In this document: positions 22,022-32,629 of the stretch, piece after piece
Layout: each line of letters opens with the position of its first letter
Position numbering within the stretch: the stretch's first letter is position 1
NCBI GenBank assembly: GCA_001247695.2
Contig: LGRX02033451.1
Span: 53,761 to 117,760, forward strand
Direction: 5' to 3'
DNA from: Cymbomonas tetramitiformis
Lineage: Eukaryota; Chlorophyta; Pyramimonadophyceae; Pyramimonadales; Pyramimonadaceae
Length of the DNA: 64,000 nt
Position numbers and translations under genes: made by a program
Notes under the pieces: generated by a model
The model's database searches: none
The model's input: only the letters and a program-made list of their open reading frames with translations
What the model was told of the DNA's origin: nothing

Positions 22022-24385
22022 CTACTCGGGGTCAAAGGTCAGAGGAGCACCGTCACCACAATGCCCACCGTGGCCGATTGCAGTACTGCACTCCAGTGGG
22101 TCAGGCGGCCGGTGAGCCACCGTCGCGGCACCCAGAGAGTGCAGCACCGCATCCAGAGTGACGGGGTCCAGCTCCGCGATACCAGAGTAGATACATAAAT
22201 CACCCCTGCACAGCACAGGCTGCGGTGCAGCCCGACCCGATACCTGCACAAGGTCGATCTCATTGGCCGCCGTGTAGGCGGCAGCTCCCACTCCCATGAC
22301 AGAAATCAAGAGAAGGAAGGAAAGAAGGAAGGGCATCCCCCACAAACCCGGCTGAGCGGGGAAGCCCCATGGCGGCTTGCCGCAACCGTAGGTGCGGTGA
22401 GCACCGTCACCCCAATCCCCCAGAGCACCACCAGAGTGAGGTGCCTGGGCTGCAGGCTCCGACGCATGATTTGCCGAAATGGCAGGAGCCCGCGGCTTTA
22501 GCCGGAAGCTACCGTCAGCGAAGTCTTCGTAATCGTCCGTGTCGTAGCCAGTCAGATCGACCGGCACAACCGCGGCGTGGTTGACATTTTCCACAGCGCC
22601 CTTGAACTCACCGTCCGTGCCCGCCGTAGTGGTCACCCGTGTCGATTGAAGGGACACGGGTTCGCTGTAGCCGTAGAGCTTCAGGAGCTCCTCCTCGTCC
22701 GTCAAGACAGGCATAGCAGGGGCCGGCACGGCGGATGCCGATGCCGCCGCACCACCTGCCGGAACCTGCTCCTCCGGTGTGTCACCTGCCTCGGCAGAGT
22801 CACACACCAGAGCCGAAGCCTGCGCGTCAACACCCCCAGACGGCAGGAAGGAGGCGTGAGTGTAGTGTACCTTAGGCTCAACGGCCGCGTTGACCTCCGC
22901 CGCGAGGTCGTCCAGCCGTCGGAGGATGTCCTCACCGGGCGTCCCCGTCACCGGTGGCTCCGCGTCCACGGAGAAGCCGTAGGCGGACACGTCAATGCCC
23001 CCCACAACGCCCCCGCAAAGCACCGCTGGCGGGCCGTACACCGTCGCCGCACGGGCAAAGGCGTCCGCCCCCTCATCCGCTGCTTCCTGGAACACGGCAC
23101 ACATGGCGAGGGCGTGCACGCCCTCCGCATCCTCGTCGTCGATGGGAATGCAGAAAGCCGCGGCCGTGCCAGGGGAATGTTGGCGACCGCCAAGAGGGCA
23201 GTCGCGGTAGAAATGATAGAGTTCCTTACCGGACTTTTTGCAGCGAACACAGAGCGGTTTCGCCCGCTGCTCGTCGCGATCGAAGCCCACGGCGGGTGGG
23301 TTGTTCACACCCATGCGAAAGCCCCGCTGGGGCTGCCCCTGCCGCTGCGGCTGGCGTCCCTGCGGCGGTCGCTGCCCGTGCTGCCGCTGCGGCGGATCCC
23401 GCTGCCGCTGCACCACCGGCTGAGCCGCCCCGCACTGCCGCTGCACCAGCTCAGTCAACTCCTGGATCTTGCCGAGGAGCACCTGGTGCTCGTCGCTTGA
23501 GAGTAAAGCAGACGCGCCACCAGAAGAGGGGCTGGTCAAGGCAGCCTTCCCGGCCTCCGTCGCCGCCCATGCCTGGTAAATCTCAACCACCAGAGAGCGA
23601 AGGTCACTGAGGGAAACCGTCGCAAGATCGGCCACCATGGGATAGCGCACCTTAACCGCGGCGTAGAACACCGGGTCAAGTCGGGTGTACAGGCTGAGCT
23701 TCCTGGTGGCTTCGGTGGGCGTCCAGTCAGCTGCCTTGTTGTCCCGCACCAAACGCTGCTCTCGAGCCAGAACGGGTTGCGGGTCAACGTTGGCGGGATA
23801 GCTGAGAGCCGCATGCTCCTGCTGGAAAGACTCCCGTAACGCCACCGGAACGCAGCGCTTGATGACGTCCACCAGAGCACGCCGTCCATCTCGGTCAGCA
23901 GACGCGTCCGTTCCCGTAAGCCAAACGTGGGCGTTGCTGTGCTTTTCGATGACCAGCTGGAGCACGTCGTAGAGCAAGCCGTTGACTTTGCTCACCACCA
24001 GAGCCATAGGCTCGTCCAGATCGAACGAGGCCAGCTCCAGCCCAGCGGACGCGAACTCCGTACGAAGCTGCACCACCATGTCGGAGAGCAGGTTCGCGTC
24101 AGTCGTGCCGCTGAAATAATGCTTCTTGTCCCCAAGGATATCCTCGCGGATACCCTTGGCCCAAGACCGATGCAGCCGCTGCTTGTAGATCTCGTCAACG
24201 AGCTTGGACTGCTCCTGCAAATACTTCCTGGTGGCAACGTCGGCGTCCTCGTTGGAAGTAGGTGCGGGATACGCAAAATTCGGGGTTTTGACCGTCGGCG
24301 TGTTGCGCACCGCGTCGGTCAGCCTCAAGGAGGCATCGATGTCGGAGTCCCTCATAAGGGACTTTCTGGATCTTGTAGAAACCAT
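22022..24385 (-). CDS. GAG polyprotein of element A
   Basis: 787-residue uninterrupted frame. Start chosen at the ATG encoding MVSTRSRKSL because the other family members start at the same place; upstream codons to 24631 belong to the leader. Features in order: N-terminal basic stretch, capsid-like helical region, a Gln/Arg/Pro-rich basic segment, a zinc knuckle C-x2-C-x8-H-x4-C (LCVRC...HFYRDC), a long acidic/Ser-rich region, and near residues 680-705 a strongly hydrophobic helix (FLLSFLLLISVMGVGA) before a ~90-residue tail. No protease, RT or integrase is visible. It presumably packages element RNA with pol supplied in trans (inference). Confidence 0.88.
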   Translation of the reverse strand: MVSTRSRKSLMRDSDIDASLRLTDAVRNTPTVKTPNFAYPAPTSNEDADVATRKYLQEQSKLVDEIYKQRLHRSWAKGIREDILGDKKHYFSGTTDANLLSDMVVQLRTEFASAGLELASFDLDEPMALVVSKVNGLLYDVLQLVIEKHSNAHVWLTGTDASADRDGRRALVDVIKRCVPVALRESFQQEHAALSYPANVDPQPVLAREQRLVRDNKAADWTPTEATRKLSLYTRLDPVFYAAVKVRYPMVADLATVSLSDLRSLVVEIYQAWAATEAGKAALTSPSSGGASALLSSDEHQVLLGKIQELTELVQRQCGAAQPVVQRQRDPPQRQHGQRPPQGRQPQRQGQPQRGFRMGVNNPPAVGFDRDEQRAKPLCVRCKKSGKELYHFYRDCPLGGRQHSPGTAAAFCIPIDDEDAEGVHALAMCAVFQEAADEGADAFARAATVYGPPAVLCGGVVGGIDVSAYGFSVDAEPPVTGTPGEDILRRLDDLAAEVNAAVEPKVHYTHASFLPSGGVDAQASALVCDSAEAGDTPEEQVPAGGAAASASAVPAPAMPVLTDEEELLKLYGYSEPVSLQSTRVTTTAGTDGEFKGAVENVNHAAVVPVDLTGYDTDDYEDFADGSFRLKPRAPAISANHASEPAAQAPHSGGALGDWGDGAHRTYGCGKPPWGFPAQPGLWGMPFLLSFLLLISVMGVGAAAYTAANEIDLVQVSGRAAPQPVLCRGDLCIYSGIAELDPVTLDAVLHSLGAATVAHRPPDPLECSTAIGHGGHCGDGAPLTFDPE

Positions 24386-24760
24386 CACGTAGAGAGCCTG
24401 ATGGGAGGTGGTACGCTGGGGCGCGTAAGGGTAGCGGCGTAGGGAGAACGCGAGTAAACAGCCATGCGAAGAGCGGTAAAACCATGGCAGCGAGGGGCAC
24501 TGGAAGACGAAGTCGAGGTCGAAGGCGCTGCAGTCACCAGCCCAAGAAACGGTAGATTGCTGGATCAAGGCAAAGAGAAAACCGTACAAGGACATTGCGT
24601 CGACAAAGTCCGATCCAGGTCGAACCCCCATAGCCGCCGATCAAACACTCAAAAGCTGCTCATCCCAAGTTCCCCACGCGCACCCAAACGCGCCGGTGCG
24701 CACCACCTACCAAAGCGGCTGTTTTAGCCAATCATGGCCAAAAGCAATGTGGAATATAGC

Positions 24761-24778
24761 GTGGATGGGGCCACGACC
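24761..24778 (-). promoter_or_regulatory. Primer-binding site of element A
   Basis: Directly inside the 5' LTR, element sense GGTCGTGGCCCCATCC. It aligns with the GGTTATGGGCCC type site of the sister elements, which is complementary to the anticodon-loop half of initiator tRNA-Met. More diverged than in B or D. Confidence 0.5.
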
Positions 24779-25034
24779 TACCGGAATATCCTAGTTCACA
24801 AGATATCAGAGGGTCTCGAACTGTGTGTGGATAAACTCTCTTAATAATATAAACCCTAAGCTATATATACCCCGAACGGTCTCGCAACGGTAACGGAGTC
24901 TAGCCTACCTGTGACACAGCGTATGTCACAGCACGAGCCTACAGATCAGTCAGCAGTCCAGTGTTGGCCTAGGGGTCTGTCATAGGGGCCTGCACCGGGA
25001 CTCCCAGTCAGGGCTGCCTATACAGATTCCAGCA
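24779..25034 (-). repeat. 5' LTR of element A
   Basis: 256-bp LTR, element sense TGCTGGAATCTG...TATTCCGGTA, flanked on the outside by the target duplication CATCT. Confidence 0.92.
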
Positions 25035-25389
25035 CATCTTGGCTTTTAGCATGCGCGGAACTCGCATGCGCAGCATGAACGAACTAGTCGTTTCCACAAT
25101 GCTGGTCGTTCAACCTACGTCTCGGGTTCACAACCCAATGGCGGTACCATCTAAGATGATGGGAGACGTATGGTACTTAAGTGAGGAAGCGTTGTGCTTC
25201 AGCAGATCTTCTTACAGAGACTGCACTCACAAACCCGCTCATCCGTTCACTTGCATTGCTGTCCAACTTTGCAGTGTTTCTTTGTATACTGATAATATAT
25301 TCACGGCGCCTGTATATACAGCCGTATCAGTGTATATACAGCCGTATCAGTGTATATACAGCCGTATCAGTGTATATACAGCCGTATCA

Positions 25390-28300
25390 GTGGTATTCTC
25401 GTCCAGGCGAAGAACTGAGGACGCATAAAGTGTGAGTGCAGTAGTAGGATATCGAATTTTGTGTGCGCAGGTTGCGGAGCTTAATCACATAAGGCGACGC
25501 ACTCGCATAAATCGAATATTTGATATATACGCTGCAATAGCGAATACAGCGTGCGAGAAAATTGTTGCGTTCGCAGAAGCGCACTCGCAGGAAACAGCTG
25601 ATCGCACATATACGCGATAAGGTGTGCATATGGCATATATCGGCGCAGCAATGAAATGTACACGATAAATGGTTCGCGGATATATGCATGTTCGCAGATG
25701 CGATAAATCATCGGCAAAATCGTTTCCGCGCGGAAAATCATCAGCGCAGTATCGCAATTTTCATGATTGCGCTGAATTGCTTTTTGTACGGCTTCATATA
25801 TGTTGATGCGCGATGGTCACTAATTTGTAGATTGCAGCATGCGCGATGGTCGCATACTGCGCGATGGTCACTAATTTGCAGATGGCAGCATGCGCGATGG
25901 TCGCATACTGCGCGATGGACACATATTTTGCAGAAGTGGATCGCAGCATGCGCGCGCTTGCATGAATCACGTTCGAAAATTGTCCAGAATGATATATGAC
26001 ATAGTGGTCATCGACAGAATTTTGATTTGTATACATGTCAGCGCTCGTATCATGTGCTGATGAATGGCGACGACAATACATACTTTTCATCAGCAGCGCG
26101 CTCGCATTTGTATACAACGTACATCAGCGATTTTTGCAAATCATCTCTACGCACTGTTTACAATCACTGCGTGCAATGATTTATGGCCTGTCAGCATAAT
26201 ATACACCTTTCATGATTTCATAAGATGCGAGGAATGCTCGATTTTAGCACGTACAGTTTTGATGTGTCTACACGCAGTGAGAAGCACACATGTGTACGCG
26301 CGATGAAATCATATGCAGAATGATTGTATATATGCAGGAATGCTGGGAGCACATAATCGTTATGTTGTGGATACATACTGCTGTGAATGCATTATTATCA
26401 TACTGCAGCAGATTCCAATGTTCTGATGACCACACAAATACTTTTGATCATCAGCATTATACTTATCAGCAGCACAATGGTCTGTGCACAACATGTGTGT
26501 GCAGATCAGCACACACACACACACATACACTCATTTCACTTACAGCAATCATCAATATACAGTGCATATACTTCTATATCATGCACACATCTTATGCTGA
26601 ATGATTGCAATGTTGTGAATGGTACATACTTTATTATACTGTACAGCTTGATCACGATAACAGCTGTAGTACATAGAGCACAAGCATATTGCAGTGAATG
26701 CTAGTCTATATTCGAAACCATGTTGCAAAGGGTGCCTGAAAGTAATCTCAACACCATAATTAGTTTGCCGTGTCCTGGTGGAGCCGAGATGCTCTCCAGG
26801 TAACATGTACATTCTATGGTGGATTACTTGAAGGAATGCTCACCTGAGCTTCATGTAAAATCTATCAGCAACTCATTTCGTAATGAGATTATCATGGAAT
26901 TACAACAATCCCTAAACTATATATATCATGTTAGATGTAATCAGTACGTGGTATGCTGGCTGTCTGCATGATAAATTGTTAGGATATTGTGATATCCATA
27001 AAGATCCTGCAAAGTGTGTACAAGTAAACACACACACACACACACACTAGTACTAATCAGCAGTACTATACACTGCACAAACACTAGCATTCATTATACA
27101 TTTTGAGATTCACTGACTCAAAGTGAATATATCAATTATACTGTATATGGTAATGTGGATACCACTTTCCGAACACATGTGCGTGGAAAGTGTCAGCGAT
27201 GGTGATAGTAATGGTAAACTGGATAAGACACCATGCTGAAGGGCTGGATGGAGTTATCTCCAGACCCGAAGGCTAAATACTGCACCCAAAAACAGCTGGT
27301 AACTGTTGGGTGCAGTCCATGCGTCTCATCTCACATATCATCGCTGGAGCAACTACAAAAACTACTCTGCATATTGACAATTGAATCAGACTTGATCAGA
27401 TCAATATTGCATGCAACTCTCAGATCAGCTTACATGATATCTGACATAGTTATCAAGGACAAAACACACACATAAATATGCTGTGTGAAGTTGCTGTGAT
27501 TGTATCCAGCAAAAGTCCAGATTTGTTCTAAATAAGATATATCACTTTGATAAATCTTAAGAGCACAGACCTATGCTCAGAACAAATCATAGGTTGATAT
27601 ATATCAATAAAGTGGGTGTTTCCACTTAAATCAATAAATATACATAATCAGAAAAGTATATTTGCTGTACATGGGTTTGAATCAGAAAAACCCAGAATGC
27701 TATCAACCATAAAATGTTGATATACAGCACAACTCACTTAATTGCTATGAAACTTATCATATGCAACAGTGAAGTTCCTTACAGCGATTCTGTACTTTAT
27801 ATTCCACATATACACTGAGATATGTCATCGAAGATAGCTAAAAAAAAGCTATAAAATGGGTAAAAATGCTCCACGCATGATTTCAAAATGAAAAATGTGT
27901 GCCCATTTTATATGAAATTATGATTTTATACCTATTAAGGTATCAGGAAATCATAATGACATATGTCATATCTCGTGTAACGCCCTAGATATTAGGTGTT
28001 GAATATATAGGGGTAACGCTATTGCTGTAACGATAAATCGCTCAAAATGCTGTACGTAAAACACATTTTGAAAATTTCGGATTGATTTTTTTTGCTGAAA
28101 TGAATGTTTATATATCAAATAACAATCCCTGATTTATGCAGCATGTGTAACGCCCTGTAACAACCCTAAAATTAAATGTGTGTAACAGGGGTGTAACGTA
28201 CCTCCTGAAAACCACCTTACATTTATGTAGGTATTAAATGCAGTTTTGCTTAAAAATCTTTGCAAAAACATTATACTGCTTATTTTTTACCTGTATTAGG

Positions 28301-29345
28301 GTTACTGATATCATGTAACACCCTAATCACTATATTGGGTAATGGGGTCACTGTAACGTTACATACCCTAAATGCCACCTATTTATTGGATACACTTTGT
28401 GTTTGGCAGATATATATCATGCTGTAATCAGCACGGACATGATAATATTCAAGCAACAACCCAAGAACTGTTAAGCAACAACCCTAAAACTGTATGAGCT
28501 ACTTGCAAGCTATAAGCTATAAGCTATAAGCTGTAAACTTTGAGCTATACGATATATAGGCAACTGACTGCCTATGTGTTCACACTTCCTCAAGGGGGAA
28601 GAAGGTGGATAGGATTACACACATATCCATTTATATTCCGATCTGGTGATTTCTGATGGATTGCTTTTGATAAAATCACTGCATCCACAAGTAACGTTGA
28701 AATCTGTACAACGTTAAATCCACCATCACTAATAAAGTGTAAACTTGGATGGGAAACTATATCCCAATGACTATAAGTTGACTATTGCTCAGCATTTACA
28801 TCCTCGAGTAAGTTCGGAATGCTGAACTATATACATAATATATACCTGATACCATGCTTAATTGCATATCCTGGATCAGAAGATGATATTTATATAATGT
28901 ATATATATATCCCATCTAAATACACTTGGCATTATAGCCGTACATAAGAGTGGGAAGGACAAGTAGTGCATCGCTGTGAGACTGATTGATATAGTCCCAG
29001 TGCGGAAGGCAGAATTTGGCACCCGAATAACAGCCGATAACTGTTGGTGACCACCATGTAAGACCTTCCAAGCGTAACACCTTTGTCCTGAGATGCAAGT
29101 GAATTGTTCATAATATGTTAACATCACGTAAAAGCATTCTGATAAAACCCTATATATTCATATGAGTTGTCATTATCACAAATGACATGGGTTTCGAATC
29201 ATCGAAATGAGTATAACTCCGATGCATTCATTAATACAAAATAGCTGTTGAGATTATTCCTCCGGCTGGATTGCAATCATTCACAATCCCTGTACATTCC
29301 GGTGACAAAATATTGCACTGGACTGATCACCACATTGGCATAATC
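25390..29345 (+). other. Non-coding interior of G, left part
   Basis: AT-rich, no frame above about 107 codons. Contains a primer-site candidate at 25391 (TGGTATTCTCGTCC), a small tandem block at 25808-25930 (GCATGCGCGATGGTCGCATA), CA repeats near 26510 and 27030, repeated GTAACGCCCTA phrases at 27980-28360, and a purine tract AAGGGGGAAGAAGG near 28594. No domain was recognised. Confidence 0.6.
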
Positions 29346-29588
29346 TGCTGGACTTCGGGTTTAGGCTTAGTCATTATGGGCTCTGACTAGCCCCTAGCCT
29401 GACCCTGCTTCCGTCTCGTGTCCGTGACATCCTAGCACTGTACTGTACAGTAGTACAGTACAGTTGTACAGTCATCGTTTCACTGTCTGGGTTTCCGAGA
29501 GCATAAAGCTTCGGCCAGACACAAGTTATAGGATTATCAGTTTGTCTCCTAGCAAGCTTAGCCGGACAGCGTATCTGTCTTCCTCGCA
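29346..29588 (+). repeat. 5' LTR of element B
   Basis: TGCTGGACTTCGGG...CTTCCTCGCA. Contains an ACTGTACTGTACAGTAGTACAG palindromic tract, here ending in TTGTACAG where the 3' LTR has TAGTACAG. Confidence 0.93.
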
Positions 29589-29606
29589 GGTTATAGGCCG
29601 CACCGG
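29589..29606 (+). promoter_or_regulatory. Primer-binding site of element B
   Basis: GGTTATAGGCCGCACCGG directly abuts the 5' LTR. It is close to the complement of the anticodon-arm half of initiator tRNA-Met (GGTTATGGGCCC), the priming mode known for Ty1/copia-type elements. Confidence 0.65.
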
Positions 29607-30023
29607 CTTTCCGGTGATTCTGATGATGGCGCAGCGCCTTGCTGTTGCCATGTTCGGCTAAGTAGGACGTAGGAGGGGTTGAGCGCCCACTTGGGCGGTG
29701 GTGTATCATTCTCGCGGTATGGCCTTTTGACATGGCGGTGATGGCGGCACGCGTTGTGCCCGCCTTCGCTGCGCAGGAGATCGGTTTGTGACGGATTGTT
29801 TTTATTTTACGGCAGTATCGTCGCAGCGAGAGTTGATTTGCATCGTGCGCCACTGGCCCTGGCGAGGACGCTCCACACGTTGTGCATTTTGGCCGCTCTC
29901 ATTTTCCGCTCACGACCTGTGAATCTCGATCTGTTGTACTGAGGCTTCTACGGGTTATCTGGCCGCCGTGAAAATTTTGTACCACCACCCTTGCTTAGCT
30001 CAACCTTCCGCTGTCTCTCTATC

Positions 30024-32229
30024 ATGGTTACCACAGCAAATAGAATGACGCGGTCACGCGTCCGTAGATTAGAGACGATTTTTGATGATGTGGGTGCGCA
30101 ACACGCTGCGACACCACACACCCCGCAGCTGCCAGCTCCGTCCACCGCGGCTGCGAGGGAGCTCCTCGACAAATGTCAACAGCTTGCTCGCGACAATTTT
30201 GACAGGAAGGTTGCGAAAATCGTTGCCACGAAAATTCTCGGAGAAATCGGACCGCTTCGCTGGTACGGAGTCCGACGCAGTCGACATTTTTTCACAAATC
30301 ATGCATGAGCTTCGGACACAGTTTCTTCTGCAGTCGCAGGCGCTTGCTCCCCTCTTTGACCTGACTGACATGACTGTTGCGGCTAGGCATGAGGGCAACG
30401 AGTTGCTGCTTTCGGCTCTGACGTTTCTGGCTCGCCCTGGCTCGCCTGCTCGTGACTGGCTTGAGGCCTCTGGGTCTGACGTTCCTGGAGATGGCAAGCG
30501 CGCTGCCCTTGAGGTGGTGCGCATGCTCCAGGAACGCTCAGAACCCTTTGACTCTTTTGAGTCGCTGCTGGCGGTTCGCATCCCCAGCAGCGAAGATCCT
30601 GACCGTGGCATCCGTGAGTTCAATGGCCTGTTGCGGGACGTTCAGCGTTCCCACAACTTGCCAGAGGACGCGGTGAAGCGGCAGTTTCTCAAGGCTCTCG
30701 GCAATGCGGCTCTATACCGTGACTTGGCTAATTCCTTGGCTCGAGCTGACCAGCGGCAGGGCGTGTCTCTTCTGACTATTCAGGCTCGTGTGCGGGAGCA
30801 GTTCCGCCACGGCCTGAAAGTCTCTGGCACCCCTATTTCGGCTCTGTCATTCGGCGATGGCGCGTCTGACCTGGCTGCGGCGTTGTCCAGTCTGCAGAAG
30901 CAGCTGGAGCGCATGCAACAGGACATTCGTGACCTAAAGCGGCAGAGACGGGAGGAGCCTCCGCCTGCGGGCAAGCACCTTACCCGCTCTGCTGCCAAGC
31001 ATCATCGTGCTGGTGTTAAGCCACTTGGCACCGCTCCTCCTGTCTCGTTTGACAAGAAGAGTGGTGCCTTCGTGCCCCGCTGCAAGAATGCGGTGTGTGC
31101 ACAAAGTGGTTTGAAGCACTGGCATGCTGAATGCCCCAACGGCGGTCTTCACTCTGCCCACTATTGTAGTGCGGTTGAGGACTACGAGGCTGACTGCTTG
31201 GCTGTTCGTTTCCAGCGGTTCTATGACGCTGGGGATGCACATGCCTTCGAGTCGCTCTGCGCGATGGAGGGTCGCCCGGAGGTGTGCGAGCTGTCGGCGC
31301 ATTCTTTTGTGACGGCTGAGCCCACGTCTCTGCGGCACTTTCAGGATGCGGTGGCTTCCGCTCATGATGCGGCAGCTGACGATGACGGCGTGGCTCACTT
31401 TCCTCTAGCCACATTCCACTCGGATGCACGGGGTTCGATTCCGCCACCGCCTGCGGTTCGGGATCCCTCTGCGCTCGTGGCTGGTGGTGTGCCTACGGCT
31501 CATGACCCACCAGTGGCTGTCCCTGGCTCTCTCGGCTTGCCTGGTTCTGTCCCATCGCTCCAGCTTGGCGGCTCTGCACCGGCTCCGCTGTTTGCTGGCA
31601 TGACGATTGAGGCTTCTGACATTGGCTCTGAAATCTCTGACAACGACCAAGGCTCTGACAATGACTCTGACGGCGGGCAGCAAGTGGCTTTTGACTCCTT
31701 CGGCACTCTTGAGCATGACTCTGACAGGGGGGCATCGCCACTAGCAGCTCCGATGTACCGTCCACGGGCGCCGCCGAGTTTTCTCCGGTGTGCATTAATG
31801 TCATCGGTGCTCTGTTGCTCTCTACTGGCCAGTGCTACGGCATCTCTGGTTGCCGTGGGCGGTGGTGACAGGGGCCTGGTTGAGCCCGGAGTCACCGTCC
31901 ATCGGTCCACTGGAGGTATCTTTGCTTCGGATCCGCCACTTGGCTCTCTGGACATCCGTGATTGGCCGCCTGACGGTCGAGTTCTTTCATCTCTTTCTTC
32001 GATGTTCAAACCGCCATGGGGATCTGCTCGTATTGGTTCTTCAGTTTATTCACTTTCTGCTGTGGAACCGCCTTGCCCACTTGGGCCTGGTGGTGCTCAA
32101 TTTCAAAAAGACAGTCTGCAATTCACTTCGGATTTACTCTGTGTTTACATCCCAACCGCTGAACTCAGCTCTGCTGACCAGCTTCAAAGTGGCCGAGTTT
32201 CTGGTCAATCATCCTGGCAGCTTGATTAG
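30024..32229 (+). pseudogene. GAG gene of element B, one frameshift
   Basis: Starts at ATG 30024 (MVTTANRMTRSRVRRLET) and ends at 32229. Near 30242 one base is missing compared with element D, so the first ~72 codons lie in another frame from the rest. Otherwise it closely matches D: capsid-like core with LARPGSPARDWLEASG and DAVKRQFLKALG, a coiled region, zinc knuckle C-x4-C-x6-H-x4-C (about 31080-31135), and a hydrophobic segment CALMSSVLCCSLLASATASL at about 31790-31850. The tail ends PTAELSSADQL. No pol domains. Confidence 0.85.
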
Positions 32230-32381
32230 CTTTAGCCCAGTAGTGGGATAACCGGGTCAAGACCCCGGCACCCAGCTAGAAGTGATCGGTTTCCACCGAG
32301 TTGCACGTAGGTGTTTGTTTGTTATCACGTGGCTGTATACCCTGTACCTGCCTTGCTAGGTAGTCACACCCACGGGTGGTG

Positions 32382-32624
32382 TGCTGGACTTCGGGTTTAG
32401 GCTTAGTTATTATGGGCTCTGACTAGCCCCTAGCTTGACCCTGCTTCCGTCTCGTGTCCGTGACATCCTAGCACTGTACTGTACAGTAGTACAGTACAGT
32501 AGTACAGTCATCGTTTCACTGTCTGGGTTTCCGAGAGCATAAAGCTTCGGCCAGACACAAGTTATAGGATTATCAGTTTGTCTCCTAGCAAGCTTAGCCG
32601 GACAGCGTATCTGTCTTCCTCGCA
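32382..32624 (+). repeat. 3' LTR of element B
   Basis: 243-bp copy of the LTR, followed by the TAATC duplication. CACCCACGGGTGGTG forms a small hairpin and G-rich tract just before it. Confidence 0.93.
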
Positions 32625-32629
32625 TAATC

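Larger units (their letters stand above)
21438..25034 (-). mobile_element. Element A: intact GAG-only LTR retrotransposon
   Basis: LTRs 21438-21693 and 24779-25034, 256 bp each, identical by eye. Target duplication CATCT at 21433-21437 and 25035-25039, within the 5' LTR of G; the unoccupied site AACCATCTTGGC is at 38064-38075 in the 3' LTR of G. One long minus-strand GAG frame, no pol. In element sense the LTR runs TGCTGG...CCGGTA, so the last base pair departs from CA. Probably the youngest insertion together with D. Confidence 0.92.
21120..25389 (+). repeat. 5' LTR of G, interrupted by element A
   Basis: The LTR consists of 21120-21437 and 25040-25389. It opens with clustered TGTCATAC/ATGTCAT repeats, then two related ~65-bp segments (CGCGTCATATAT, GGTCGACCATGACTGTACA) and ends with four copies of a 20-bp unit TGTATATACAGCCGTATCAG. 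Confidence 0.88.
29346..32624 (+). mobile_element. Element B: GAG-only LTR retrotransposon
   Basis: LTRs 29346-29588 and 32382-32624 (243 bp each, about three differences by eye), TG...CA. Target duplication TAATC at 29341-29345 and 32625-32629, inside G. Primer site immediately after the 5' LTR. A single GAG gene with one frameshift; no pol domain. The 3' end carries GGGTGGTG directly before the LTR. Confidence 0.93.

Noticed and set aside
22577..23610. Long plus-strand frames (up to 307 codons) opposite the GAG of element A
   Set aside because: Shadow frames of a GC-rich gene: Arg/Pro/His-rich, no domain, and the minus frame has family-wide conservation.
28480..28500. Telomere-like CCCTAAA units in G
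   Set aside because: Isolated single units in AT-rich DNA, not a tandem array.
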